A stretch of 64,000 nt of DNA from Halomonas organivorans (GTDB lineage: Bacteria > Pseudomonadota > Gammaproteobacteria > Pseudomonadales > Halomonadaceae), in assembly GCF_014192055.1 (NCBI RefSeq), contig NZ_JACHXM010000015.1, positions 1 through 64,000 on the forward strand, read 5' to 3'. The translations under genes were made by a program, and so were the position numbers. Positions 1-12,300 of this stretch are shown in pieces. Every line of letters starts with the position of its first letter. Position 1 is the stretch's first letter. The notes under the pieces were generated by a model. That model searched no databases, was not told where the DNA came from, and was given only the letters and a program-made list of their open reading frames with translations.

Positions 1-11
1 ATCCGCTCGTG

Positions 12-41
12 TTGATTGAGATCTTGGTCGTGATCAATCAA
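12..41. promoter_or_regulatory. Inverted repeat upstream of phoX, possible operator
   Basis: TTGATTGA (12-19) and TCAATCAA (34-41) form a perfect 8-bp inverted repeat with a 14-nt spacer, about 75 nt before the phosphatase start. It could be an operator or the end of a terminator of a gene left of the window. It does not look like a Pho box. Confidence 0.3.
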
Positions 42-115
42 TAGGATACGCCACCCTTCCTACCTCCTCCCGTACACCAGAAATCACCATAGCTCTGTCA
101 CTAGTGAGGAAGATC

Positions 116-2245
116 ATGAGCAAGGAAATCGAAGACCCGCGGATTCTCAATCGCAGCACGAACGAACCCTTCTCTTCGGTGCTCGAGCACCACGTCTCTC
201 GTCGGCGCGTCATGCAGGGCGGGCTCGGCATGGCCGCCATGACCATGCTGGGCGGCTTCGGGCTCGTCGGCAGTCGCCTGGCCAATGCCGAGACGGCCGG
301 TGTCGCCAGGACACCTCTGGCGCTGGCGTTCGAATCCATCGCCGGTTCGCGTAGCGATGCCATCGTGGTGCCCGAAGGCTATCGGGCCCAGGTGTTGCTG
401 CCCTGGGGCACCCCGCTCAACGACAAGGCGCCGGCCTGGCGCGAGGACCTGGACCCCACTCCGGAGGGGCAGGCCAACAGCGTCGGCATGCATCATGATG
501 GCATGCATGCCTTTGCCCTGGACGAGGCGAACGCCTCGCGTCGCTTCCTGCTGGCGATGAATAACGAGTACATCGATCAGGCTGCGCTGTGGGCCGCCCG
601 CGGTGGCGCCACCAATGCGAGCGAGGGCGCACGCCCGGCCGACGAGGCCCGCACCGAGATCAATGCCCATGGTGTGACCGTGGTGGAAGTCCGCAAGGAC
701 GAGCAGGGCCGCTGGTCCCACGTGACCGACTCACCCTACAACCGCCGCATCACCAGTGCCACCGAGATGGCGCTGGGCGGCCCGGTGGCCGGCAGTGAAT
801 ACGTCAGGACGCGGTTCTCGCCGGACGGCACCCGTACCCGCGGCACCAACAACAACTGTGCCAACGGCTTCACGCCCTGGGGGACCTACCTGACCTGCGA
901 GGAGAACTGGCCGGGCTACTTCATCAAGCGCGCCGATCGTCAGGCCGACGACGATCGCCTTGGCATCCCCGAGGAGCGCGGTCGCTATGGCTGGGAGACC
1001 GCTGCCGCAGACGGCGAGGCCGACGACGAGTTCTCCCGCTTCGACGCCACGCCGCGCGGCGACACGGCCGGTGACGACTATCGTAACGAGCCGCGAACCT
1101 TCGGCTACATCGTCGAGATCGATCCCTACAGCGGCGCGCGAGCGGTCAAGCGCACCGCTCTAGGGCGCTTCCGCCACGAGGGCTGCTGGCCGGGCAAGCT
1201 GGTCGCCGGCGAGCCGGTGGTGTTCTACTCCGGCCACGACTCGCGCAACGAGTACATCTACAAGTTCGTCTCCGATGCCCGCTGGGATCCGGCCGACGCC
1301 AACCGCCCCGGGCAGGAATACGATCGCCTGGCCCTGGGTGCCAAGTACATGGACCAGGGTACGCTCTACGTGGCGCGCTTCGACGCCGACGGGCGCGGCG
1401 AATGGCTGCCGCTGACTCCGGATGCCGTTATCGCCGACGGCCGCACCCTGGCCAAGGCGCTGGGTCTGGCCGCCAACGATCGGGCCGGGGTGATCATCCA
1501 CACCTGCGACGCCGCCGACCTGCTGGGGGCCACGCCGATGGATCGCCCCGAGTGGGGCACCGTCGACCCGGCCTCCGGCGACGTCTACATGACCCTGACC
1601 AACAACTCCCAGCGCACCGAAGACGGCACCGCGGCAACCTTCACCCACGACGGCTCGGGTATCGAACAGCGCGGCGTGGGCTATGCCACCGCGCCGACCA
1701 ATGCGCCGAACCCGCGGGCCGACAATGAGGCCGGCCAGGTCATTCGCTGGCGCGAGGGCGAGGGCGCCGCCTTCTCCTGGGAGGTGTTCGTATTCGGGGC
1801 CGCTGCCGACGATGCCGGCAACCTCTCCGGGCTGACCGAACGCAACCAGTTCGCCAGCCCTGACGGCCTGTGGTATGACGACCGCGGCGACGGGCAGGGC
1901 ATCCTGTGGATCCAGACCGATAATGGCTACGCGGGGGTAGCCGAGCACACCAACGACCAGCTGCTGGCGGTGGTGCCTCAGAGCGTTGCCTCCGGCGACG
2001 GCGAGGCCGCGGTGATTGGTGCTGGCAACCAGAGCCAGCTCCGTCGCTTCGCCGTGGGCCCGAACGGCTGCGAGGTGACCGGGATCTTCGCCACCCCGGA
2101 CCGCACGGCCCTGTTCATCAATATCCAGCATCCCGGCAACTGGCCCGCCGCCGAGGATGCCACCATCGCCGCTCAGGGCAGCGTTCGCCCACGGGCCGCC
2201 ACCGTGGTGATCCAGAAGGTCGACGGCGGCCCGGTCGCCATCTGA
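116..2245 (+). CDS. phoX: PhoX family alkaline phosphatase (DUF839), Tat-exported
   Basis: A 709-residue protein of the PhoX/DUF839 family, calcium- and iron-dependent periplasmic phosphatases that release phosphate from organic phosphoesters. The N-terminus carries a twin-arginine signal: SRRRVMQ followed by a glycine-rich hydrophobic stretch ending in a cleavage-like ANA. The body is rich in acidic residues, as expected for a halophile. The ATG at 116 is preferred over the in-frame GTG at 104, because the AGGA at 107-110 gives it a normal ribosome-binding spacing. The gene stands alone, followed by a terminator. Only one Pho-box-like half site (CTGTCAC, 95-101) lies upstream, so PhoB control is not shown. 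The tatABC operon in this window would encode its translocase. Confidence 0.9.
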   Translation: MSKEIEDPRILNRSTNEPFSSVLEHHVSRRRVMQGGLGMAAMTMLGGFGLVGSRLANAETAGVARTPLALAFESIAGSRSDAIVVPEGYRAQVLLPWGTPLNDKAPAWREDLDPTPEGQANSVGMHHDGMHAFALDEANASRRFLLAMNNEYIDQAALWAARGGATNASEGARPADEARTEINAHGVTVVEVRKDEQGRWSHVTDSPYNRRITSATEMALGGPVAGSEYVRTRFSPDGTRTRGTNNNCANGFTPWGTYLTCEENWPGYFIKRADRQADDDRLGIPEERGRYGWETAAADGEADDEFSRFDATPRGDTAGDDYRNEPRTFGYIVEIDPYSGARAVKRTALGRFRHEGCWPGKLVAGEPVVFYSGHDSRNEYIYKFVSDARWDPADANRPGQEYDRLALGAKYMDQGTLYVARFDADGRGEWLPLTPDAVIADGRTLAKALGLAANDRAGVIIHTCDAADLLGATPMDRPEWGTVDPASGDVYMTLTNNSQRTEDGTAATFTHDGSGIEQRGVGYATAPTNAPNPRADNEAGQVIRWREGEGAAFSWEVFVFGAAADDAGNLSGLTERNQFASPDGLWYDDRGDGQGILWIQTDNGYAGVAEHTNDQLLAVVPQSVASGDGEAAVIGAGNQSQLRRFAVGPNGCEVTGIFATPDRTALFINIQHPGNWPAAEDATIAAQGSVRPRAATVVIQKVDGGPVAI

Positions 2246-2289
2246 TCTACCCGCGGCACCCTGCGCCCTCGGTGCCGTGTCTCCATCCT

Positions 2290-2338
2290 CAAGACCGTTT
2301 CTTCGGAGCTCTTCCGAGGGAGCGGTCTTGTCATTTTT
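2290..2338 (+). terminator. Rho-independent terminator after phoX
   Basis: CAAGACCG (2290-2297) pairs with CGGTCTTG (2323-2330); an inner CGGA/TCCG pairing extends the hairpin. It is followed by TCATTTTTA. Confidence 0.75.
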
Positions 2339-3387
2339 ATTCGCAGTTGGCTCTTTGACGTAAGAGATGCCCGAGCCATCGTGTTCGGCATCCTAGTGCT
2401 ATTCCTCATTGAATGAATCGTTACATGGCGAGTTGACGAAAAATTCATGACCTTGATAGAGGTGATATCGGTCCATTTATCCCTCCTTTTCGCTGCTTTT
2501 CACCTTGATTTCATGAACAAGTTGCTGGCGTCCATCTGATAGATAATCTGTCACTTGAAAGTATGAACAAGGTGCTGCTACTTTGATTTTAATTTCATAT
2601 TCTTTCATTCTTAAGGGTTGACATCTTGGAGGAAGGGTTGAGGTCACGACGGCCGATTGTAGGAAATTAGCTATTTTTCATGTAGGAGAATGCGTCAATT
2701 TTTGTAATGTTGGAAGGCTGGATGTCACGGGAGCCGTGGCCTGCAGCGTGGCTAGGTCGAAAATTGTGAAATTTTTTATCCTTGCCAGTGCGTGGTGTTA
2801 CAGGCTAGGTATTGTCTTGACGGCAGGTGTATTGCACGGGTGATTGTCAGTATCGAGCGTGGAGTAGATCGGCAAGATCATAGGAGGCGATGAATAACGA
2901 TGAGCGATCACTCTGGTGCCGACAAGCGGGTGGAGGCGTTTCATGGGCGAGATATCTTAAGAACGTCGATCAGGGATGGGGTTGTGATCATGTCAATCTC
3001 GATTACCCACCTGTTGGCTCGTGTTTCAAGAAAATTTGCCTGTGCTATTCGGTTTCATGGGCTTCAGCAAAGGTGCTTTTTTCTCTTGAGGAGCGGAGCG
3101 AAATCCTCGGGGCTCTGGTTTTTATGACTCGGTACTCATCGGTGAGTGCGCAGCGCCGAAAAGCGTTTTTTAAATAATATTAAAAATGCATGTAATAGGG
3201 GGTAGTGAAGCGCAAGTGATATCAGTAGCGGAACGCTTGCCTTCACGGGGAGCTGCTCGTCTCTGGCAGATATGGCAGCGATAAATAAGGGCGTCCAAGA
3301 CGTGTGCCTTGCGAGACGTAGGGCTGACCGGGCGTATCGCGTCGCTCGAGCATCAGGCGCGTCTCGTCGCAAATCTGAGGGAACAGT
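2339..3387. other. AT-rich intergenic region before the adhesin
   Basis: About 1.05 kb with clearly lower GC than its surroundings and no convincing gene. Two overlapping short open frames (starting at 2890 and 2900) follow an AGGAGG at 2882-2887, but spacing and composition are poor. The stretch probably holds the adhesin promoter and its control sites. TTGACA-like -35 hexamers occur at 2618 and 2817, each without a good -10 partner. Confidence 0.5.
2513..2577. repeat. 15-bp direct repeat, 50 nt apart
   Basis: ATGAACAAGTTGCTG (2513-2527) recurs with one change as ATGAACAAGGTGCTG (2563-2577), exactly 50 nt downstream. It lies in the AT-rich spacer upstream of the adhesin. It could be a pair of regulator sites on one helix face, or a chance remnant. 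Confidence 0.35.
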
Positions 3388-6300
3388 ATGAATACCATCT
3401 ATTGCATCGTCTGGAGTGTGTCTCGCGGGCAGTCCGTGGTGACGTCCGAACTGGCCAAGCGTCGTACCAAGTCTCGGGATGGGCTGGTGCGGCGTGCCTT
3501 GATGGCACTCGGCCTGGTCGCTGGCGTCGGAGCGCTCACGCCGGTCCAAGCTTATGAAGCAGGTGGAGGCGATGATTGCACAGGCGATGCCGGACGCACC
3601 GCCATTGGCTCAGGTGCTTCGGCATGTGACACATTTGCCCTTGCACTTGGCGCTAACGCCGTCAGCTCAGAAGAAAGTGCGACCGCTATCGGGCGGAATA
3701 GCACGTCTTCTGGCAATGGCGCTGTTGCGATTGGTCTTGAATCCGAGGCGGCGGGAGCAGGCTCTTTTGCTGGAGCAGAGTACGCACAGGCTTTGGGGAA
3801 TTACTCGGTTGCGCTTGGCGGTGGTAATGCGGCGGGGAGTGGAGCCATTGCCGATGGGCCGGGGGCCATTGCGATTGGCACCCGCTCGGTAGCCAGCGAC
3901 CTTCGCTCACTTGCCCTGGGCGCGGGAGCGGTGGCTTCGAGCGAATCATCCTACGCGATTGGTGATTCCGCCACGGCCTCTGGTATCTCGGCCATTGCCA
4001 TGGGGACTGGGGCCTCGGCCGAGTCTGTCACTACCGGAGCGGGCACCATGGCGGGAGGCGTGGCCGTGGGTGGGCTGGCGGAATCCTATGGCGGGGTGGC
4101 CGTGGGGTTCGGGGCTGTTGCGGGCTCTGGAGGCGCCGGTACCCAGTTGGCGGCCACGGCCTTGGGCATGGGTGCCCAGGCCACCGGTAACCGGTCGATC
4201 GGCATCGGGACGACAGATGCGGCACCGGCTCTGGCGACGGGTGGCGGATCAATCGCGGTCGGCAACAGTGCCGAGGCATCGGCGGTCGGCACGATTGCGC
4301 TTGGTCGCAATACCACAGCGTCGGTAGATGAGGGCATCGCCGTCGGCTCGGACACCACCGCCAGCGGTGATACTTCCCTGGCGTTCGGACAGGGTAGCAC
4401 TGCGTCAGCGGCGTCCACCTTGGCTTTTGGCGATTCTGCCACCGCCTCCGGTATCTCGTCCATCGCCATGGGCACAGGGGCAACGGCCGATACGGATGAT
4501 GCTGTAGCCATCGGTAATGCCGCCATCGCCACCGGCGGCAAATCGGTCTCGATCGGGTCGGAAAACGTCGCGTCGGGCAACGGTGCCGTGGCCATCGGCG
4601 ATCCCAATACGGCAACCGGCGATGGTGCCATTGCGCAGGGTATGGATAACACGGCCACCGGTAATGGTACTGTGGCGCTCGGTAATACCAATATGGCGGG
4701 CGGTGGTGGCCAAGCGGTGGGCACGCCAGGTACGGCGGCTCAGGGCGCGGTCAGTATCGGCTACCAGAACATCGCCGATGGCCAGGGCGCCATTGCGATG
4801 GGTTCCACCAGCAGCGCGTTGCAAGACGGTGCCATTGCCCTCGGCGACACAGCGGCCGCTGGAGGTAACGATAGCGTGGCGCTGGGGAGCGGGACGACGT
4901 CCTCGGCGAACTCTACGGTGGCGGTTGGTGCTGGTGCCAGTGCCACGAATGCCCAATCCATTGCCATTGGTGGTGGGTCAGCCCTCGAAGCGGCTGCCTC
5001 CTCTGCCGGGAATTCCGCCATCGCGATTGGGCTTGGTTCGAACGCTACGGGGAATACCAGCATTGCCATGGGCTTCCGCGCCGAGACGCTGAACCAGTAC
5101 GGCATCGCGCTAGGGGCTGACAGCAGCGTCAGCGGAGACTATGGCATGGCGATGGGCCTTCAGGCCGATGCGTCGGGTACTCATGCTGGCGCTGTGGGAG
5201 CCTTTAGCGATGCGTCGGGTGATCGGGCCTCGGCTTATGGGTATAGCGCTACGGCCTCCGCCGACGATAGCGTCGCACTGGGCGATAGCACGGCCTCGCA
5301 GGCCGGTGCCGTCGCCTTGGGTGATGGCGCCACGGCCGATGTCGCCGACAGCGTGGCGCTGGGCTCCAATGCGAATACCGCCGCCGTGGTCGGCACCGCC
5401 GATACGACCATCGCTGGTATAACCTACGACTTCGAGGGCGAATCGCCGATCGGCACGGTGAGCGTGGGGACTAGCGGCAACGAGCGCACTCTCACCAATG
5501 TGGCAGCGGGGCGCGTATCGGCGACCAGCACCGATGCCATCAATGGCAGCCAGTTGTTCGCCACCAACCAGGCGATCGAGGATAACCGCGTTCATTTCTA
5601 CAGCGTCGATGGTGGCACGCTGGACGGCAACTACGACAATGATGGCGCGACGGCTGCCAATGCCATGGCCGCCGGCGTGAACGCGAGTGCGGTCCGGAGC
5701 AATGCCACGGCCGTGGGCCACGATGCTCGGGCCGCCGGCACGAGTTCGGTGGCGATGGGCAATGCCGCGACCGCCATGGGCACCAACTCCGTGGCCATTG
5801 GCAACAATGCTTCCGTGGGTTTGACGACTGGCCCGAACAGCCAGTTTCCCGATCAGGGGGTGGCGATCGGTTCGGGCGCCACGGTCGGTGGCGCGGTCGT
5901 GGGCGGCGTGCAGATCCACAGCGAAGGGGTGGCGATCGGGTTCGACGCCTCTGCCGTCAATACCTCCCAAGCCTCGCCCACGGCGATCGGTGCCCACGCC
6001 AATGCCGATGGTGCAGGCGCGCAGATCGCGATCGGCGATTATGCCACGGCCAACGGCGAAAACTCGGTGGCCATCGGCGGCCTGCCATTCTCGACCGGCA
6101 CACGGGCCATGGGTGACTACGCTCTAGCCATCGGCCCCGCGACCCAGGCCTTCGGCGACAACTCGGTCTCGCTGGGGCGTGAGTCCAGTGCCGCAGGCGA
6201 CGGGGCGATTGCCATCGGCGGCAACGCGGCCTCGGGGGCTAACGCTTCTCAGCAAGACACCATCGCGATCGGCGCAGAGACGGTTGCCAATACCCAGGGT

Positions 6301-9300
6301 GGTATCGCCATCGGCCAGGGCGCCAGAGCCAGCCATTCCAATAGTACGGCGCTAGGGGTAGATGCCATCACCGCGGTGGCGAATGCCACGCCGAGCGGCA
6401 CGATCAACGGTACCAGCTACACTTTCGCCGGCGGTGCGCCGATCGGGGTGGTCAGTGTCGGCCGCTCCGGCAGCGAGCGCCAGATCACCAACGTGGCGGC
6501 GGGTCGAGTGTCGGCGACTAGCACCGACGCTATCAATGGCAGCCAGCTGTTCGCCACCAATCAGGCGCTCGAGGACCTGTCTCTCGGTGGTGGCGGAACG
6601 AACTACTACAGCGTCAACTCGACTGTGACCGGCGCTGGATCAAACTTTAATAATGACGGTGCGACCGGTACGAATGCCCTGGCGGCAGGCGTAAGTGCCA
6701 GCGCTGCAGGGTCATCCGCCGTGGCCATTGGTAATACTGCCACGGCAAGTGAGACGCGGGATATTGCTGTTGGTCACCAGTCTGAGACGAGCGCCATTGC
6801 TGGCGCGACAGGAAGCCAAACGGACAACGTGGCCATCGGAACGGGAGCGCAGGCGCTTGGCGGTGCATCCATTGCCATTGGTGAAGGTGCAATGGCGACG
6901 GGTGCCAGTGTTGCAAGCGTCAACTCGGCCGTCGCTATTGGTCGTCAAGCTAAGGCCAACCAGTTTGGTGCCATTGCCTTAGGCTCCAATGCAAGTACAG
7001 GGGTGGGGTCAAGCTATGCCGCAGCTATCGGCCCCAATGCGAAGGTCGGCGACAATGCAAGTAGCTCAACCGCCATCGGCAACAGCGCGACAGTGGCGGA
7101 TGGTGCCACTTCTTCCACGGCTGTTGGTCGCGGCGCCACGGTTAATGCGTCGACCTCCGTGGCCGTCGGGCAGGGTTCGACAGTGGCGAATGGTGCCTCC
7201 TCTTCCACGGCAGTCGGTAGCAACGCCACGGTCAATTCGAATCGCTCAGTGGCCATCGGGCAGGGCGCAGACGTAGCAATTAATGCCAGTCTTGGAACGG
7301 CCATCGGTAGTACCGCTAAGGTGCTTGAAGGCGCCGTATCGGGCGTGGCGATTGGCTCCGAGGCTGTAGCCAGTGGGCGTGATGCGGTGGCAATGGGCTC
7401 TGGCACAGAAGCAGCCACAAACGCCATCGCCATGGGGCATGACGCGAAAGCCACAGGCAGCCAATCGATCAGCATCGGTACTGGCAATGTGGTCAGTGGT
7501 GACAGCTCTGGTGCCATCGGCGATCCAACCACCATCACCGGCACAGGCTCCTATTCGCTGGGTAACGACAACACCATTGATGCCGACGAAGCTGGCACCT
7601 TCGGTAATGACAATATCCTGGCTGCGACGGCTACCGGCAGTCGCATTGTGGGTAACGGTAATGACATTGATGTGGCCGATGCCTTCGTAATGGGCAACGG
7701 CGCGGATGTGACCGTCGATGGTGGCGTCGCGATTGGCAGTGCCTCGGTCGCCAGCACGGCAGCGGGTGTCGCGGGCTATGATCCGGTAACGGGTGCCCCC
7801 TCGACCGACACGTCGGCGACGTGGCAAAGCACCGCGAGCGCGGTGAGCGTGGGCGACGCGGCGAACGACGTGACGCGCCAGATCACCGGCGTGGCCGCGG
7901 GCACGTCGGATAGCGATGCGGTCAACGTCGCTCAGCTCAAGGCCAGCGGAACACACTACTACAGCGTTAATGACAACGGTGTTCAGGGCGGAAACTACGA
8001 CAATGATGGTGCTACCGGTGTGAATGCCATCGCTGCCGGAGTAGATGCCACGGCCGCTGGAAATGGCAGTGTCGCCATGGGCTTTGGTGCTGATGTACAG
8101 CAAAGCGATGGCATCGCCATAGGCACCGGCACCACCTCTCAAGGAGCATCCTCCATTGCCATGGGGGATGGCGCCTCCAACAATGTGTTCGGCAATAACC
8201 AGATCGCTATCGGCAGCAACGCTTCCTCGTTCGGAACAGACGACTTGGCGATCGGTACGGGTGCCGCGGCTAGCGGTCAGCGCAATATTGCGCTGGGCAG
8301 TGGCGCAGCCACAGATGTGGGACTGCTGGACGGTATCGCCATCGGTACGGATGCCTATGTCAGTGCCAATAACGGCATCGCCATGGGCAACGGGGCATCG
8401 GCAGATCACGCTGGCAGTGTGGCGCTGGGGCTTAATTCGGTGACCGCTGCGCCGGTGGGCACGACGAATATCACCCTCGACGGGATCAACTACACCTTCG
8501 CCGGTGGTACGCCGACTGGTACGGTGAGCGTAGGGGGCGTGGGCAACGAACGCACCCTTACCAATGTAGCGGCGGGGCGGATCACGGCCAGCAGCACCGA
8601 TGCGATCAACGGCAGCCAGCTGTTCGCCACCAATCAGGCCGTGGAGGATGCGGCAACGACCGCCAACCTGGGCTGGGATCTCACCGCCCAGGGCGCTGAC
8701 ACCACCAACGTCGCCCCGGGCGACGCGGTGGATCTGACCAACGCCGACGGCAACCTGGTGATCACCAAGAACGCCACCGAGGGCGCCCAGGAGACGGTGA
8801 CCTTTGACCTGTCCGATAGCGTGACGATCGGCAACACCACGATCGACAACACCGGCATCGACATGGGCGGCGACACCATCACCAATCTGGGGGCGGGGAC
8901 TGTCGGGGCCGGCAGCACCGACGCCGTCAATGGCAGCCAGCTGTTCGACGTGGCCGACTCGGTGAACACCGTGATCGGCGGCAATGCGGTCGTCAATCCA
9001 GACGGCACCGTGACCACCAGCGATATCGGTGGCACCGGTGAAGACACGGTGGACGACGCCATCGCGGCCGCGAATACCGCCGCCAATGCCGGCTGGAACG
9101 TCACCGACGGCACCAGCGCTGCCAACATCGGGCCCGACGGCGACGTCACCTTCAGCGGTGATGCCAATATCGACGTGGCTCAGACCGGCGTCGATGACGC
9201 CGGCGCGGTCGAGATTACCCTCAACCGCGACCTCGACCTGGACAGCGTCACCACCGGTAACAGCACCCTGGACGACAGCGGATTGGCGGTGGACGACGGC

Positions 9301-12300
9301 AGCGGCAACGTCACCACCGTGACCGATGACGGCCTGACCGTGGTGGGTGGTCCCAGCGTGACCAACAGCGGCGGCATCGACGCCGGGGGCCAGACCATCT
9401 CCAACGTGGCCGATGGCACGGCAGGTACCGATGCCGTCAATCTCAACCAGCTGCAAGCGGTGCAGGCCGCCACCGAGACGCACTACTACAGCGTCAACGA
9501 CGGCGGCACCGTCCAGAGCAATTACGACAATGACGGTGCGACAGGCATCAACGCACTGGCAGCGGGTACTAATGCTGTATCTGACGGCAACTCCTCTGTC
9601 GCTGTAGGTGACGGTGCGCGCACAGGGAGTATTGGTAGAGATCAGGTGGCGCTCGGGGCTGGTGCTCTGGCAGGCGGTAATACATCAATTGCTATTGGTG
9701 CAGGCGCTCAGGCCTCAACTGACTTATTTGATGGTGGTGTAGAAGCAGTTGCCATTGGTAATGGTGCTTCCGCGCAGGGCACCAAGAATGTCGCGTTAGG
9801 TTCTGGCTCCGTTGCCGATGGCAGCACGCTGGCCGATGCGGCCTTCCAGCCCCTGGATGCGGCAGGCAACCCGATTGCCGTTACGGCGCCGACGGCCACC
9901 AGCGAAGTGTCGGTAGGCGATGCCGGCAGCGAGCGTCGTATCACCAACGTGGCCGCCGGCTCGGCGGATACCGATGCGGTGAACGTCTCGCAGCTGGCGG
10001 CGGTCGATCAGAAGGCCAGCACGCCGCTGACCTTCGCCGGCGACAGCGGCACCGACGTGGATCGCCAGCTCGGCGAGACCCTCAACGTCACCGGCGGCGC
10101 CTCGGGCACGCTGACCAGCGGCAACATCGGGGTGGTGGGCGACGGCACCGATACGCTGGCCATCCAACTGGCCGAGAACATCGACCTGGGTACCAACGGC
10201 AGCGTCACCACCGGCAACAGCGTGCTGGACGACAGCGGGCTGGCGGTGGACGACGGCAGCGGCAACGTCACCACCGTGACCGATGATGGCCTGACCGTGG
10301 CGGGCGGTCCCAGCGTGACCAACAGCGGCGGTATCGACGCCGGTGGGCAGGCCATCACCAACGTTGGCGCGCCGGTGAACGGTGGCGATGCCATCAATCT
10401 CGGCTACTTCGACGAGAACCGCGCCCACTACTACAGCGTCAACGATGGCGGCACCCAGCAGGACAACTACGACAACGATGGTGCGTCGGGAGTGGATTCC
10501 CTGGCCGCCGGTGTGGCGGCCTCTACCGGGGCTGGCGCCGAGCGCGCCGTGGCGCTCGGCTACAACACCAGCGCCACCGGCGTGGACAGCGTGGCCATTG
10601 GCCAGTATGCCAGCGCCGAATCGGGCGGGGCCGTGGCCATCGGGCGTGATGCCACCGCCAATGGTGGCCAGGCGATTTCCATCGGTTATGGCAACACTGC
10701 CACGGGCGATGGCGCGGTATCGATCGGTGACCCGAGCACCGCGATCGGCGACGGCGCCCTGGCCCTGGGCAAGGACAACTATGCCGAGGGCACCGGGGCG
10801 GTGGCCGTGGGTAACAACAACACCTCCGAAGGTGACGGTGCCCTGGCGATCGGTGACACCAACACCGCGACCGGCAATGGCGCCATCACCATGGGGGTCA
10901 ATAACCAGGCCACCGGCAACGGTGCCGTGGCCCTGGGCAACGACAACATGGTGAGCGGTGACGGGGCCTTCGCGGTGGGCAACAACGCCACCAGCGGTGC
11001 CCTCGATACCCTGGCTCTGGGGTCGAACGCCTCGGCGACCTCGCAGCACGCCATGGCGTTGGGAAACAGCTCGGATGCTTCCGGTTTCGGTGCTTTCGCG
11101 GCCGGCAATACCTCCGTCGCCTCGGGCGACGGGGCCATGGCGGTCGGCCAGGTCGCGACGGCTTCGGGGCTGCGCTCTGCGGCGATCGGGCTTGAGGCCC
11201 TGGCCTCCGCGGAAGACGCCCTGTCGGTGGGGACCGAGGCCGAGGCCAGCGGGCTGCGCAGCACGGCCATCGGCAATTACAGCATTGCATCCGGGCAGGG
11301 CTCTTCGGCGTTCGGCTCGAATGCCGACGCCCAGGCTTTCGGGAGCATGGCGATCGGTGCACGTTCCACGGCAATGCATGAACAGAGCATCGCCCTGGGC
11401 GGCGCTTCCCAGACGGTGAGAGGGCCACAGGACGACTATGTGGCGTACGGCCTGGATGCGCTGCAGACCTCCAAGGGTGAGCTGGCCATCGGCCAGGTCG
11501 CGGTCTTCGACGAGGGCGGCAACCAACTGACGGAGCCGGGCGAACGCCAGATTACCGGCGTCGCGGCGGGCAGTGCCGATACCGATGCGGTGAACGTCTC
11601 GCAGCTCAAGGGCATCGCGACGCACTACTACAGCGTCAACGATGATGGTGTGATAGGCGGCAACTACGACAACGACGGAGCGACCGGCGTGAATGCCGTG
11701 GCGTCCGGGGTCGATGCCGCTGCCACCGCGGATGGTGCCGTTGCCCTGGGCTTCGGCGCCACGGCGGGCAACGCCGACAGCGTGGCGCTGGGCACCGACT
11801 CGGTGACCGACGTGGCGGTGGGCACCACGGATATCACCCTGGCCGGCACCAACTACAGCTTCGCCGGCGGCACGCCGACCGGCACGGTGAGCGTGGGCGA
11901 CGTCGGCAATGAGCGCACCCTCACCAACGTGGCGGCCGGCCGCATCTCGGCCAGCAGCACCGACGCCATCAACGGCAGCCAGCTGTTCGCCACCAACCAG
12001 GCGGTGGAAGACGCGGCGGCCACCGCCGGCCAGGGCTGGGATCTCACCGCCCAGGGCGCCGACGGTACCAACGTGGCGCCGGGCGACGCGGTGGACCTGA
12101 CCAACAGCGACGGCAACCTTTCGATCACCAAGAACGCCGCCGACGGCGCCCAGGAAACGGTGACCTTCGATCTGTCCGACAGCGTGACGATCGGCAACAC
12201 CACGATCGACAACACCGGCATCGACATGGGTGGCGACACCATCACCAACCTGGGGGCGGGGACTGTCGGGGCCGGCAGCACCGACGCCGTCAATGGTAGC

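Noticed and set aside
95..101. Pho box before phoX
   Set aside because: Only one half site (CTGTCAC); no second half at the 11-nt period.
2890..3177. Small open frames after AGGAGG in the AT-rich spacer
   Set aside because: The ribosome site is only 2 nt (ATG at 2890) or 12 nt (ATG at 2900) away, the two frames conflict, and neither product looks like a known family.
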